A stretch of DNA of 64,000 nucleotides from Brevundimonas fontaquae (GCF_017086445.1 NZ_CP070968.1:2542001-2606000), one strand, 5' to 3'. Counted from the stretch's first letter, positions 24,862-34,337 are shown. A program made the numbers and translations. Notes: a model not told the origin generated them from the letters alone.

Positions 24862-26190
24862 TCAGTCGCCCGCCGCGTCCACAGCGCCGTCCACCGCCAT
24901 CCGCGCCCGCATCTCGGCCCAGCGTTTCAGCCGCGCCTTGACCTTCTCCTCATGCCCCTCGCCCTTGGGCTTGTAGAAGGTGCGACGGTCCATCTCGTCG
25001 GGGAAGAAGTTCGCGCCGGAGAAGCCCTCGGGCGTGTCCGGGTCGTATTGATAGCCCTTACCGTACCCCAGCGACTTCATCAGCTTGGTCGGGGCGTTGC
25101 GGATATGGGCGGGGGGCATCAGCGAGCCCGTCTCATAGGCCGCCTTCTTTGCCGCCTTGAAAGCCTCATAGACCCCGACCGACTTGGGCGCGGTGGCTAG
25201 GTGCACCACCGCCTGGGCCAGGGCCAACTCGCCCTCGGGACTACCCAGGAAGTCGTAGGTGTCCTTGGCTGCATTGGCGACCAGGATCGACAGCGGATCG
25301 GCCTCGCCGATGTCCTCGACCGCCATCCGCACGATCCGCCGCGCCAGATACAGCGGATCCTCCCCCCCGTTCAGCATCCGCGCCAGCCAGTACAGGGCCG
25401 CGTCCGGGTCCGACCCTCGCACCGATTTATGCAGGGCGGATATGAGGTTGTAGTGTTCCTCTCGGCTCTTGTCGTAGGCGGGCGCTCGGCGTTGCAACAC
25501 GCCCGCCAGTCCCTGCACGTCCAGCTTTTCGCCATCCGGCAGGTCGAACAGCACCTCCGACATGGTCAGCAGATACCGCCCGTCGCCATCGGCCAGGGCC
25601 ACCATCGCCTGCCGCGCTTCCGGCGTCAGCGGCAGGGTCCGGTCCATATGCGCCTCGGCCCGGCTCAGCAGCTGATCCAATGCAGCGTCGTCCAGCCGCT
25701 TCAGCACATAGACCTGACTGCGCGACAGCAAGGCGCCGTTCAACTCGAAGCTGGGGTTCTCCGTCGTGGCCCCGACCAGGGTCACCACGCCTGCCTCCAC
25801 AAACGGCAAGAAGCCGTCCTGTTGGGCGCGGTTGAAGCGGTGGATCTCATCGACGAACAGCAGGGTGCTCTGTCCCGCCGCACGCCGCATCCGCGCCGCC
25901 TCGAACGCCTTCTTCAGGTCGGCGACGCCCGAAAACACCGCGCTGATCGCCTGATATTCATAGCCGGCCGCCTGCGCCAGCAGGCGCGCGATCGTGGTTT
26001 TGCCCGTCCCCGGTGGTCCCCACATGATCATCGACCCCAACCGCCCGGCCTCAATCATGCGCCGGATCGGCCCGCCTGGCCCCAGCAGATGATCCTGCCC
26101 CACCACCTCGTCCAGCGTGCGCGGACGCAGGCGGTCTGCCAAGGGGGCGTCGGGGGGCAGAATGCCGGAGGCTTCAAACAGGTCGCTCAT
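24862..26190 (-). CDS. rarA: Replication-associated recombination protein RarA
   Basis: A 442-residue AAA+ ATPase of the RarA/MgsA/WRNIP1 family, which acts at stalled replication forks. Walker A is GPPGTGKTT (residues 58-66), Walker B is LLFVDEIHRFN (Asp114-Glu115), and sensor 1 lies in LVGATTENPSFELN. The C-terminal half has the tetramerisation domain with GSDPDAALYWLARMLNGGEDP. Length is normal. The start is ATG 26190. Confidence 0.96.
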   Translation of the reverse strand: MSDLFEASGILPPDAPLADRLRPRTLDEVVGQDHLLGPGGPIRRMIEAGRLGSMIMWGPPGTGKTTIARLLAQAAGYEYQAISAVFSGVADLKKAFEAARMRRAAGQSTLLFVDEIHRFNRAQQDGFLPFVEAGVVTLVGATTENPSFELNGALLSRSQVYVLKRLDDAALDQLLSRAEAHMDRTLPLTPEARQAMVALADGDGRYLLTMSEVLFDLPDGEKLDVQGLAGVLQRRAPAYDKSREEHYNLISALHKSVRGSDPDAALYWLARMLNGGEDPLYLARRIVRMAVEDIGEADPLSILVANAAKDTYDFLGSPEGELALAQAVVHLATAPKSVGVYEAFKAAKKAAYETGSLMPPAHIRNAPTKLMKSLGYGKGYQYDPDTPEGFSGANFFPDEMDRRTFYKPKGEGHEEKVKARLKRWAEMRARMAVDGAVDAAGD

Positions 26191-26264
26191 GGGTGCGACC
26201 TATGTAGGCGTTCGCCAAAGGCTTTTCACGCGTTAGTATGGCGAACCGCCACGGAGACCGCCCC

Positions 26265-26687
26265 ATGACAGACGCCAATCCGAACCAAGGTCCGACTTCT
26301 GGCGTGACGCCGCATCTGACAATCCCGTCGCGCGGGGCCTCTGCGGCGATCGATTTCTACATCATCGCCTTCGGGGCCGAGGTCCTGGACCGTCGCCTCG
26401 CAGACGACGGCGAGCGGCTGATGCACGCCCACCTGAGGATCAACGGCGCCAGCGTCATGTTGAACGACGAGTTCCCGGAATACGGGGGCTCCCAAGATGT
26501 CCGCCCTGCCGGCGTGACACTGCATCTTCAGGTGGCCGATCCCGACGCCTGGTGGACGCGCGCCATGATCGTCGGCGGCGCGGAACCTGTGCTGGACATG
26601 GCCGATCAGTTCTGGGGCGACCGCTACGGCGTCCTGCGCGACCCCTTCGGCCACACCTGGTCGATCGGCGGGCCGACGAAGGCCTGA
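26265..26687 (+). CDS. VOC family (glyoxalase/PhnB-like) protein
   Basis: A 140-residue member of the vicinal oxygen chelate superfamily, closest to the PhnB/YdcD-type subgroup. It starts with THPHLTI-like strand order (VTPHLTIPSRGASAAIDFYIIAFGAEVL) and ends with FWGDRYGVLRDPFGHTWSIG, the family's C-terminal motif. Metal-binding or substrate residues cannot be assigned with confidence. ATG 26265 is preferred to ATG 26238, as GGAG lies upstream of it and the domain begins soon after. It converges on htrA. Confidence 0.85.
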   Translation: MTDANPNQGPTSGVTPHLTIPSRGASAAIDFYIIAFGAEVLDRRLADDGERLMHAHLRINGASVMLNDEFPEYGGSQDVRPAGVTLHLQVADPDAWWTRAMIVGGAEPVLDMADQFWGDRYGVLRDPFGHTWSIGGPTKA

Positions 26688-26691
26688 CGAC

Positions 26692-28101
26692 CTACCTTAG
26701 AACGCCGCGGATCTGACGGCCGCCACGGTTGACCACGACCTCCCAAGGGCCGCGACCGGAACTGGCGGCCTCCACATCGCGGGCCGAGCCGATGGCGCGG
26801 CCGTTGATGCTGACGATCAGGTCGTTCTGGCGGAAGCCCGCGCGCGCCGCATAGCCGCGGCCGGACACGCCGGTCACGATGACGCCCGTCGCGAACGGAT
26901 CGCCGCCCAGCCGGTCTGCCAGAGCGGGACTCAGCGCGACAACCTCGGCCCCGGCGAAGGGGCCGGACTGGATCGTCACCCCCTTCGTCGGATCGGCGTC
27001 GCCCGGAAGAGTCTGAACCCGCGCGGTCAGGGTCTGCGCCCGTCCGTCGCGCAGGATGGACACCTGCACCTGATCGTTCGGATTGCGTGAGCCGATGCGA
27101 TAGTTCAGCCCGTTCTGGTCATTGATCTCCTGACCGTCGACGGCGGTGATGACGTCGCCCTGACGAATGCCGGCGCGCGCGGCCGGACCGTTGGCGTAGA
27201 CGTCGGTGACGACCAGCCCCTGCGGCCGGCTAAGGCCCAGGCTGCCGGCGATGTCGCCAGTCACAGTGTCGCCCTTCACGCCCAGCCACGGCCGAACCAC
27301 AGCCGTCGCGCCGCCCAGCGCGCTGTCGACGACCCGCTTGACCATGGCCGCCGGCACGGCGAACCCGACGCCGGCCGAGGAGCCCGAGCGCGAGAAGATG
27401 GCGGTGTTGATGCCGATCAGGTCGCCGTCCATGTCTACCAGCGCCCCGCCCGAGTTGCCGGGGTTGATGGCCGCATCGGTCTGGATGAAGGACCCGCTGT
27501 CGGAAATGCCGGTCTCGGTTCGGTTCAGGGCCGAGATGATGCCGTTGGTCACCGTCTGGCCCACGCCGAACGGATTGCCGATGGCCAGAACCAGATCGCC
27601 GACCTGCTGCTCTTCCTGATCGTCGATAGCCAGGACCGGCAGGCGGTCGCTGACGTTCTCCAGCCTTAGCACGGCGATATCGCTGCGCTCGTCGGCCAGG
27701 ATGACGGTGGCGGGAAACTCGCGCCGATCGTTCAGCACGACCTTGATCTGCTGGGCGCCGTCGATGACGTGGTTGTTGGTCACCACGATCCCGTCAGAGC
27801 GAACGATGACGCCGGAACCCACGGATTCCGCCACCCGCGCCTGGGGAATGCCGCCGCCGAAGAATTGGAAGAAGGGATCGGCCTGCACCCGCTGCACGCT
27901 ACGTGCCGAGATATTGACCACGGCCGGCGCGGCGGATCGCACCACGGGCGCAAAACTGGACTTCATTCCCGCCGCATCGGCCGGGGCGGTGCGCGTCGGC
28001 TGGGCGAACTCGCCCTCCTGCGCCTTGGAGTTCGAGGGATTGCCGCACGCCGACAAGGCGAAGGCGACGGCGAGCACGATCGATCGGGTCTTCATGGGCA
28101 T
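26692..28101 (-). CDS. Do/HtrA-family serine protease, predicted lipoprotein
   Basis: A 469-residue periplasmic serine protease of the DegP/HtrA family, which degrades misfolded envelope proteins. The catalytic triad is His111 (TNNHVIDG), Asp141 (RSDIAVLRL) and Ser217 (NPGNSGGAL). Two PDZ domains follow (about residues 265-355 and 375-469). The signal peptide ends in a lipobox (AFALSAC, Cys19), so it is likely lipid-anchored, unlike typical DegP. A second in-frame ATG at 28095 is an alternative start. It is divergent from the M61 peptidase gene. Confidence 0.93.
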   Translation of the reverse strand: MPMKTRSIVLAVAFALSACGNPSNSKAQEGEFAQPTRTAPADAAGMKSSFAPVVRSAAPAVVNISARSVQRVQADPFFQFFGGGIPQARVAESVGSGVIVRSDGIVVTNNHVIDGAQQIKVVLNDRREFPATVILADERSDIAVLRLENVSDRLPVLAIDDQEEQQVGDLVLAIGNPFGVGQTVTNGIISALNRTETGISDSGSFIQTDAAINPGNSGGALVDMDGDLIGINTAIFSRSGSSAGVGFAVPAAMVKRVVDSALGGATAVVRPWLGVKGDTVTGDIAGSLGLSRPQGLVVTDVYANGPAARAGIRQGDVITAVDGQEINDQNGLNYRIGSRNPNDQVQVSILRDGRAQTLTARVQTLPGDADPTKGVTIQSGPFAGAEVVALSPALADRLGGDPFATGVIVTGVSGRGYAARAGFRQNDLIVSINGRAIGSARDVEAASSGRGPWEVVVNRGGRQIRGVLR

Positions 28102-28299
28102 CCGAGAAAGTCAAGCTTCAAGCGACGCCATTCCGCACCCGGTTTCGGGCCGGATCAAGGCGTGTGCGCGGCATCAACGGAAAAGCGGGACAGCCCGTTC
28201 CGCCCGGCGGCGAACGCAAGATTGTCAACGGCCTCGACCTTGACGCCTCGCACCCTGCGTCGGACTGTCGCGGCTCCCCAGTCGCCTGAAGAGTCCTCG

Positions 28300-30261
28300 A
28301 TGATCCGTTCTTGCCTGCGCGCCGCCCCTCTCGGCCTCGCTCTTCTGCTCGTCTCGACCGCCCCGGCCGCCCTGGCGCAGCAAGCCTCGACCACCCCGCC
28401 CGCCCTGCCCGCGCCCCTGCCTGCGATTCCTGAAGCGCGGGACGTCGCCTATCCCGGCGTCATCACCCTGGACGTCGACGCCACCAATCTGGCCCAGCAC
28501 ATCTTTGCTGTGAAGGAAACGATTCCGGTCGCCCAGGCGGGACCGATGACCCTGTTCTTCCCCGAATGGCTGCCGGGCAACCATGGCTCCGTCGGCCCCA
28601 TCGCGCAGCTGGCCGGTATCGAGATCACGGCGAACGGCCAGCGGGTGCAGTGGGTTCGCGACACCCTGCATCCCTTCGCCTACCACGTCCTCGTCCCGGC
28701 CGGTGCGACCGCGTTGGACATCACCCTGCAGCACCTGTCGCCGACGACCGGCAATCAGGGCCGCATCACGATGACGCCCGAGATGCTGAACATCCAGTGG
28801 GAGAAGATGCTGCTCTATCCCGCCGGCCACTGGTCGCGGAACATCACGGTCCAGCCCACGGTCAAATTCCCCGCCGGCTGGCAGTTCGGCACGGCGCTTG
28901 AGCCCGAAAGCAAGGCCGGCGACATCCAGACGTTCAAACCCGTCGATCTGGAAGTGCTGATCGACAGCCCGGTCTTCGCCGGCGTCCACTATCGCCAGAT
29001 CGACCTCGATCCCGGCGGCCGCTCGCCCGTTCGCGTCAACATCGTCGCGGACAAGGCTGACAGCCTGAACGCAACCGACGAGCAGATCCAGATCCTGCGC
29101 AATCTGGTCGCCCAGATGGACCGGCTGTATGGCGCGCGCCATTTCGACCACTACGACTTCCTGATCGCCATGACGGACAAGCTGGGCGGCATCGGGCTGG
29201 AGCATCACCGCAGTTCGGAAAACTCGGTCGATCCCGCCTTTTTCACCGGCTGGGACACCCATCTGTCCGACCGCGACCTGCTCAGCCACGAGATGAACCA
29301 CTCCTGGGACGGCAAATGGCGCCGCCCCGCCGACCAGTATGTGCCCAACTTCAACAGCCCGCTGCAGAACAGCCTGCTGTGGGTCTACGAGGGCCAGACG
29401 CAGTATTATGGCCAGGTGATCGCCGCCCGCTCGGGCCTGCTCAGCAAGCAACAGGCGATGGACGCCCTGGCCATGACCGCCGCGACCTACGACACGCGCG
29501 TCGGCCGTGAATGGCGCGCCCTTCAAGACACGACCAACGACCCGATCATCAGCCAGCGCCAGCCCAAGGGCTGGCTGTCGTGGCAGCGCGACGAGGACTA
29601 CTATTCGGAGGGCCAGCTGATCTGGCTCGACGTCGACACGACGATCCGCGAAAAGACCGGCGGCCGGAAGTCGCTCGACGACTTCGCCCGCGCCTTCTAC
29701 GGCGTCCAGGACGGCAGCTATACGCCCGCTCCCTACACGTTCGAGGATGTTGTCGCGGCCCTGAACGGCGTCGTCGCCAATGACTGGGCCACCTTCCTGC
29801 GCACCCGCCTGGACGCCGACGGCCCCGAGGCCCGCGCCCCGCTGGACGGTCTGGCGCGCGGCGGCTGGCGGCTGGCCTATTCGGACAAGCCCACCGATTA
29901 CATGAAGACCCTGTATGCCGAGCTGAAACGCAACGACTTCACCTATTCGCTGGGCTTCCAGACCGGCGAAGGCAACAAGATCCGCAGCGTCCAGTGGAAC
30001 GGCCCGGCTTTCAAGTCGGGCCTGGCCGCCGGGATGGAGATCGTCGCCGTCAACGGGCAGGCCGCCAGCGCCGAACGCCTCACCGAGGCCGTCACCGCGG
30101 CCAAGGATCCGTCGACGCCCATCACCCTGATCGTCAAGGACGACGAGCAATACCGCACCGTCGTCTTCGACTACCACGACGGCCTGCGCTACCCCCGCCT
30201 GGAACGCATCCCCGGCACACCTGATCGCCTGGGCGACATCCTGACGCCGCGTCGGCGCTGA
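28300..30261 (+). CDS. M61 family (glycyl aminopeptidase-like) metallopeptidase, copy 1
   Basis: A 653-residue secreted peptidase with a signal peptide ending near ALAQQ. The M61 N-terminal beta domain covers about residues 45-225, then the thermolysin-like domain with the zinc motif HEMNHSW (His330, Glu331, His334) and a third ligand probably Glu364 in WVYEGQTQYYG; a PDZ domain occupies about residues 550-625 (FTYSLGFQTGEG...). ATG 28300 follows GAAGAG. M61 enzymes cut N-terminal glycyl and related peptides. A paralogue follows 233 bases downstream on the same strand, separated by a palindromic repeat. Confidence 0.93.
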   Translation: MIRSCLRAAPLGLALLLVSTAPAALAQQASTTPPALPAPLPAIPEARDVAYPGVITLDVDATNLAQHIFAVKETIPVAQAGPMTLFFPEWLPGNHGSVGPIAQLAGIEITANGQRVQWVRDTLHPFAYHVLVPAGATALDITLQHLSPTTGNQGRITMTPEMLNIQWEKMLLYPAGHWSRNITVQPTVKFPAGWQFGTALEPESKAGDIQTFKPVDLEVLIDSPVFAGVHYRQIDLDPGGRSPVRVNIVADKADSLNATDEQIQILRNLVAQMDRLYGARHFDHYDFLIAMTDKLGGIGLEHHRSSENSVDPAFFTGWDTHLSDRDLLSHEMNHSWDGKWRRPADQYVPNFNSPLQNSLLWVYEGQTQYYGQVIAARSGLLSKQQAMDALAMTAATYDTRVGREWRALQDTTNDPIISQRQPKGWLSWQRDEDYYSEGQLIWLDVDTTIREKTGGRKSLDDFARAFYGVQDGSYTPAPYTFEDVVAALNGVVANDWATFLRTRLDADGPEARAPLDGLARGGWRLAYSDKPTDYMKTLYAELKRNDFTYSLGFQTGEGNKIRSVQWNGPAFKSGLAAGMEIVAVNGQAASAERLTEAVTAAKDPSTPITLIVKDDEQYRTVVFDYHDGLRYPRLERIPGTPDRLGDILTPRRR

Positions 30262-30277
30262 ACCGCCGAACACATAC

Positions 30278-30422
30278 GTCTCCTCCCCATTGCGTGGGGA
30301 GGTGGCGCGGCGCTTCTTCAGCGCCGTGACGGAGGGGCTCTTCGCCGCCTCACAGGCGCCTGTGGGACTTCAAGAGCCCCTCCACCGCTTCGCGGTCCCC
30401 CTCCCCACTTCATGGGGAGGGG
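30278..30422. repeat. Palindromic intergenic repeat between the M61 genes
   Basis: About 145 bases made of nested hairpins. The outer parts are CCTCCCC-N7-GGGGAGG near 30282-30302 and CCCCTCCCC-N7-GGGGAGGGG at 30398-30422. Between them GGAGGGGCTCTT (30331-30342) pairs with AAGAGCCCCTCC (30372-30383), and the tip contains the 14-base perfect palindrome CACAGGCGCCTGTG (30351-30364). A simpler relative lies at 32476-32504. It resembles REP/BIME-type intergenic repeats and contains no gene. Confidence 0.7.
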
Positions 30423-30494
30423 ACACAACGCCACGCTTGACGCATCGCCCCTCGCCCCCGACGGTGCGGCTTCCTCGCCGAACCGGATGACCGA

Positions 30495-32471
30495 ATGCCG
30501 CGTACCCGCCTGACCGCCGCCTGCCTCGCCGTTTTGATGACGGCCGCCGCTTCACCAGTTCTGGCTCAGAGTTTCCAGTCCACCCCTGTCGTCACCGATG
30601 CGACCCAGGCGCCGCTGGCCCTGCCCCGCGCCCAGCCGGCCATCCCGGCGCCGCAAGACAAGCCCTATCCGGGCGTGAGTCACTACCGCGCCGACATCAC
30701 CGACCTGGACCGCCGCATCATCCGCGTCAGCCAGACCATACCGGTCGCCGGTCCTGGCCCGCTGACCCTGCTCTATCCGAAGTTCCTGCCCGGAAACCAC
30801 GCCGCCACCGGCCCGATCCAGCTGCTGTCCGGCCTGACCGTCACCGCCAATGGCCAGCGGATCGAGTGGCTGCGCGACACGCTGGACCCTTACGCCTTCC
30901 ACCTCGACATCCCGGCGGGCGTGACCAGCATCGACGTGCAGTTCCAGCAGCTGACCCAGCCCGACAGTTCCAACTGGCGCGTGCTGATGACCCCGGCCAT
31001 GGTCAATCTGCAGTGGGAAAAGGCCATCCTCTATCCGGCCGGCTATTTCAGCCGCCAGATCCAGGTCGCCCCATCGGTGGTCCTGCCAGCCGGCTGGAAA
31101 TACGGCACCGCCCTGACCACCGCGTCCCAGGACGGCGACGTGGCGGCCTTCGCCCCCACCGACCTCTACACCCTGATCGACAGCCCCATCTTCGCGGGCG
31201 CCCACTACCGCCGCGTCGACATCGACCCCAGCGGCGAGCGCGTCCACCTGAATATCCTGGCCGACGAGGCCAAGGGTCTGGCCGCCACCGACGACCAGCT
31301 GAAACTGTTCGAGAACATGGTCCAGCAGGCCGACCGCCTGTTCGGCGCCCGCCATTTCGACCACTACGAATTCCTGTTCGCCCTGACCGATCAGATGGGC
31401 GGCATCGGGCTGGAGCATCATCGCTCGTCCGAGAACACCGGCGCGCCCGATTTCTTCACCAACTGGACCAAGAGCGCCGGCGATCGGGGTCTGCTGCCCC
31501 ACGAATACACCCACTCCTGGAACGGCAAGTTCATGCGTCCGGCGGACGAGTTGACCGCCAACCACAACGTCCCGACCCAGAACACACTGCTATGGGTCTA
31601 TGAGGGCCAGACCGAATACTGGGGCGATGTGCTGGCCGCCCGTTCGGGCCTGCATTCCAAGGACGTGGCCTTGGCGACCCTGGCCAGCGTCGCCGCCTTC
31701 TATGACAACCAGCCGGGTCGCCAGTGGCGCGCCTTACAGGACACCAACAACCACAATCTGCTGGGCTATCGCGTGCCGGGCCAGTTCACCTCATGGATGC
31801 GCGGCACAGGCGACTACTACCGCGAAAGCCTGCTGGTCTGGCTGGACGCCGACACCCTGATCCGCGAGGGCACCAATGGCCGCAGATCGCTGGATGATTT
31901 CGCCAAGGGCTTCTTCGGTCACGACGACGGCGAGTGGGCGCCGCAAGGCTACAGGTTCGAGGATGTGGTCGCAGCCCTGAACACCGTCTATCCCCACGAC
32001 TGGGCCGCCTTCCTGCGCACCCGTCTGGACGCCGTCGGTCCCGACGCCCGCGCGCCGCTGGCCGGGATCGAGCGTGGCGGCTGGCGACTGACCTACACCG
32101 ACGCACCCTCGGCGGCGGAGAAGTCCGTCCAGAGCGGCTGGGCCAACGAGTTCCAGTATTCGCTGGGCTTCACCCTGTCGGGCGACAAGCTGACCAACAT
32201 CCGCTGGGGCGGGCCCGCCTTCGAGCAAGGCCTCGGCGCCGGCTGGAGCCTGGTCGCCGTCAACGGCAAGGCCGGCTCGGCCGAGGTGTTGCGCGACGCC
32301 GTCACGGCGGCGAAAGGGACCGACGCCCCGATCGAACTGTTGCTGAAATCCGGCGATCGCTTCCGCACGGTGGCCTTCGCCTACCACGACGGCCTGCGCT
32401 ACCCGCGGCTGGAACGGATCGAAGGCGCGCCGGATCGCCTGTCCGACATCCTCGCGCCCCGCCGTCGCTGA
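30495..32471 (+). CDS. M61 family metallopeptidase, copy 2
   Basis: A 658-residue paralogue of the preceding gene product, colinear from the signal peptide (ending ...SPVLAQ) to the C-terminus; both end with YHDGLRYPRLERI...PDRL-x-DIL-x-PRRR. The zinc motif is HEYTHSW (His336, Glu337, His340), with the likely third ligand in WVYEGQTEYWG. The C-terminal PDZ domain is present. The closing sequences are nearly identical while the middle differs considerably, consistent with an old duplication. Probably periplasmic. Confidence 0.93.
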   Translation: MPRTRLTAACLAVLMTAAASPVLAQSFQSTPVVTDATQAPLALPRAQPAIPAPQDKPYPGVSHYRADITDLDRRIIRVSQTIPVAGPGPLTLLYPKFLPGNHAATGPIQLLSGLTVTANGQRIEWLRDTLDPYAFHLDIPAGVTSIDVQFQQLTQPDSSNWRVLMTPAMVNLQWEKAILYPAGYFSRQIQVAPSVVLPAGWKYGTALTTASQDGDVAAFAPTDLYTLIDSPIFAGAHYRRVDIDPSGERVHLNILADEAKGLAATDDQLKLFENMVQQADRLFGARHFDHYEFLFALTDQMGGIGLEHHRSSENTGAPDFFTNWTKSAGDRGLLPHEYTHSWNGKFMRPADELTANHNVPTQNTLLWVYEGQTEYWGDVLAARSGLHSKDVALATLASVAAFYDNQPGRQWRALQDTNNHNLLGYRVPGQFTSWMRGTGDYYRESLLVWLDADTLIREGTNGRRSLDDFAKGFFGHDDGEWAPQGYRFEDVVAALNTVYPHDWAAFLRTRLDAVGPDARAPLAGIERGGWRLTYTDAPSAAEKSVQSGWANEFQYSLGFTLSGDKLTNIRWGGPAFEQGLGAGWSLVAVNGKAGSAEVLRDAVTAAKGTDAPIELLLKSGDRFRTVAFAYHDGLRYPRLERIEGAPDRLSDILAPRRR

Positions 32472-32475
32472 AAGC

Positions 32476-32504
32476 GTCTCCTCCCCGCCTCGCGGGGAGG
32501 AGAC
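32476..32504. repeat. Short palindrome of the same repeat family
   Basis: GTCTCCTCCCC-GCCTCGC-GGGGAGGAGAC has perfect 11-base arms and a 7-base loop. The left arm is identical to the start of the repeat at 30278. It sits five bases after the second M61 stop and eight bases before the convergent DJ-1-like gene's stop, so it may also act as a transcription stop, though it lacks a T run. Confidence 0.65.
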
Positions 32505-32511
32505 ACGTCCC

Positions 32512-33189
32512 TTACTTCAACAGCTTCAGCAGCGCCTCAGCCGCCGCGTGCGACGAGCCGGGGTTCTGCCCGGTCACCAGCTTGCCGTCGGTCAGAACAT
32601 AGGAGCCCCAGTCCGGCCCCTTGGAGTAGTCGCCGCCGTTGGCGGTCAGCACGTTCTCGACCAGGAACGGCACCACGTCGGTCAGGCCCACGGCCTCCTC
32701 TTCGGAGTTGGTGAAGCCGGTCACCTTGCGGCCGTTGACCAGCGGCTTGCCATCCGGCCCGTTCACCGACTTCAGCACGCCGGGCGCATGGCAGACGAAG
32801 CCGGTCGGCTTGTCCGCCTTGGCGAAGGCCTCGATCAGGGCGATGGAGTCGGCATCGTTCGCCAGGTCCCACAGCGGTCCGTGGCCGCCGGGATAGAAGA
32901 CGGCGTCGAAATCCTCGGCCTTCACCGACGACAGGACGACGGTCGAGGCCAGGGCGGCCTGGGCTTCGGGGTCGGCCTTGAACCGGCGCGTGTCGTCGGT
33001 CTGGGCGTCGGGGTCGTTGCTCTTGGGGTCCAGCGGCGGCTGACCGCCCTTGGGCGAGGCCAGCACGATCTCCGCGCCCGCGTCCTTCAGCGCGTAATAG
33101 GGCGCCGCCAGTTCTTCCAGCCAGAAGCCGGTCTTCTTGCCCGTGTCGCCGAGTTGGTCGTGCGACGTCAGCACCAACAGAATTTTCAT
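32512..33189 (-). CDS. DJ-1/PfpI-family protein, Hsp31/glyoxalase III-like
   Basis: A 225-residue protein of the type-1 glutamine amidotransferase-like fold, resembling the Hsp31 branch. Cys133-His134 in GFVCHAPGVLKS is the nucleophile elbow, and Glu25/Glu26 in GFWLEELAAPYYA is the conserved acidic partner. YPGGHGPLWDLAND is the usual turn. Members act as glyoxalase III or protein/nucleotide deglycases, or as holding chaperones. ATG 33189 is chosen as the beginning of the first beta strand; the open frame runs further upstream without homology. Confidence 0.9.
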   Translation of the reverse strand: MKILLVLTSHDQLGDTGKKTGFWLEELAAPYYALKDAGAEIVLASPKGGQPPLDPKSNDPDAQTDDTRRFKADPEAQAALASTVVLSSVKAEDFDAVFYPGGHGPLWDLANDADSIALIEAFAKADKPTGFVCHAPGVLKSVNGPDGKPLVNGRKVTGFTNSEEEAVGLTDVVPFLVENVLTANGGDYSKGPDWGSYVLTDGKLVTGQNPGSSHAAAEALLKLLK

Positions 33190-33308
33190 AGGGGATGGCT
33201 CCGTCTTGGGGTGTCCACAAATGGGAAGCCGCACGGCGCCGCTCAAGACTGGCCTCGATGTCCAAAACACCCCACCCTGTCGGCCTCGATCAGCGGAGAC
33301 GACGTCGC

Positions 33309-34247
33309 ATGAAGCCTTGGTTTGGTCTGTTCGCCGCCCTGATGGGCCTGATGGTCTTCAGCCCGTCGGCTCAGGCGGCCGGCCCCTGCAACGTCGGACA
33401 GGCGGGCGCGACCCAGGCCGTCGCCATCGGCCGCAGCGGACGCACGATGCGGATCCACCTGCCTGCTGGTTTCGATCCTGCAAAGCCGGCGCCTCTGGTC
33501 TTCCTGCTGCACGGCAGCGGCGGCACGGGAGAGAAGATGCTGGCGTCTTCCGGCCTGGCTGAGGCGGCGGATTGGCACGGCTTCATCGTCGCTGCGCCCG
33601 ACGCCGGCATTCCGATCGATCAAGGTTTCGTCTGGAACATCCCCGGCGTGCCGACCGTCACCGGCGCAGTCCCCGGTCCCGGCGATGCCGACGACGTCGC
33701 CTATCTGACGAGAGCCATCGATTATCTGGCCGACCAGGGCTGCGTCGATGACGGCCGCGTCTATGCGACGGGCCTGTCGGGCGGCGGGCGGATGGCGTCC
33801 TGGCTGGGTTGCGTCGCCGCCGACCGTTTCGCCGCCATCGCTCCGGTCGTCGGCTTGCGCGCCGGCAATCCCCGAAAAGACCGCCCGGAGGAGCCAGATC
33901 CCGCCACCTGCCGCCCCTCGCGCCCCATGCCGGTCATCGCCTTCGCCGGCGACGCCGACACCACCAATCCGATCCAGGGCGGCGGCGCAGGCTATTGGAG
34001 CTACACCATGCATGCCGCCGAACAGCGCTGGGCCCAGCTGAACGGCTGCACCCAGGTGCGCGACACCCGCTGGATCGCCGACAAGGTCTATGAAGAGGGC
34101 TACGCCGCCTGCCGCGACGGCGCGGACGTGGTGGGCCGCATCACCTCAGGCGGCGGCCACAGCTGGGTCGCCGACAACGACGCCCTGTGGGCCTTCTTCG
34201 CCGCCCGCACCCGCCCGCAGCGCCGAGCGCTCCACGCACCACAGTAA
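33309..34247 (+). CDS. Secreted esterase, PHB depolymerase/LpqC-like
   Basis: A 312-residue alpha/beta hydrolase with a signal peptide ending at AQAAG. The oxyanion region is PLVFLLHGSGGTG and the nucleophile elbow is ATGLSGGGRMA (Ser157); likely acid and base residues are in FAGDADTTNP and SGGGHSW. This is the arrangement of the extracellular polyhydroxybutyrate depolymerase/feruloyl esterase-type family (LpqC, FaeC). The natural ester substrate is unknown. ATG 33309 follows GGAGACGACGTCGC. It is divergent from the Hsp31-like gene and converges on rplL. Confidence 0.87.
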   Translation: MKPWFGLFAALMGLMVFSPSAQAAGPCNVGQAGATQAVAIGRSGRTMRIHLPAGFDPAKPAPLVFLLHGSGGTGEKMLASSGLAEAADWHGFIVAAPDAGIPIDQGFVWNIPGVPTVTGAVPGPGDADDVAYLTRAIDYLADQGCVDDGRVYATGLSGGGRMASWLGCVAADRFAAIAPVVGLRAGNPRKDRPEEPDPATCRPSRPMPVIAFAGDADTTNPIQGGGAGYWSYTMHAAEQRWAQLNGCTQVRDTRWIADKVYEEGYAACRDGADVVGRITSGGGHSWVADNDALWAFFAARTRPQRRALHAPQ

Positions 34248-34306
34248 CGTCCAGCCTCAAGTAGCGCGAAGCGCGATAGGCCCAGCTAAAACTTGCGGTA
34301 GGCCCC

Positions 34307-34337
34307 AAAGAAAAAGACCCGGCGGTTTCCCGCCGGG
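34307..34337 (-). terminator. Rho-independent terminator after rplL
   Basis: On the minus strand CCCGGCGG / CCGCCGGG form an 8-base stem with a GAAA loop followed by TCTTTTTCTTT. It ends the rplJ-rplL transcript, showing that rpoB is not read from this operon here. Confidence 0.85.

Noticed and set aside
28225..30273. 682-codon open frame on the minus strand
   Set aside because: Antisense to the first M61 peptidase, which has a signal peptide and complete catalytic motif.
34250..34290. Short TAGCGCGAAGCGCGATAG palindrome near the esterase 3' end
   Set aside because: A small dyad common in high-G+C DNA; no T run or regulatory context, so not listed as a feature.
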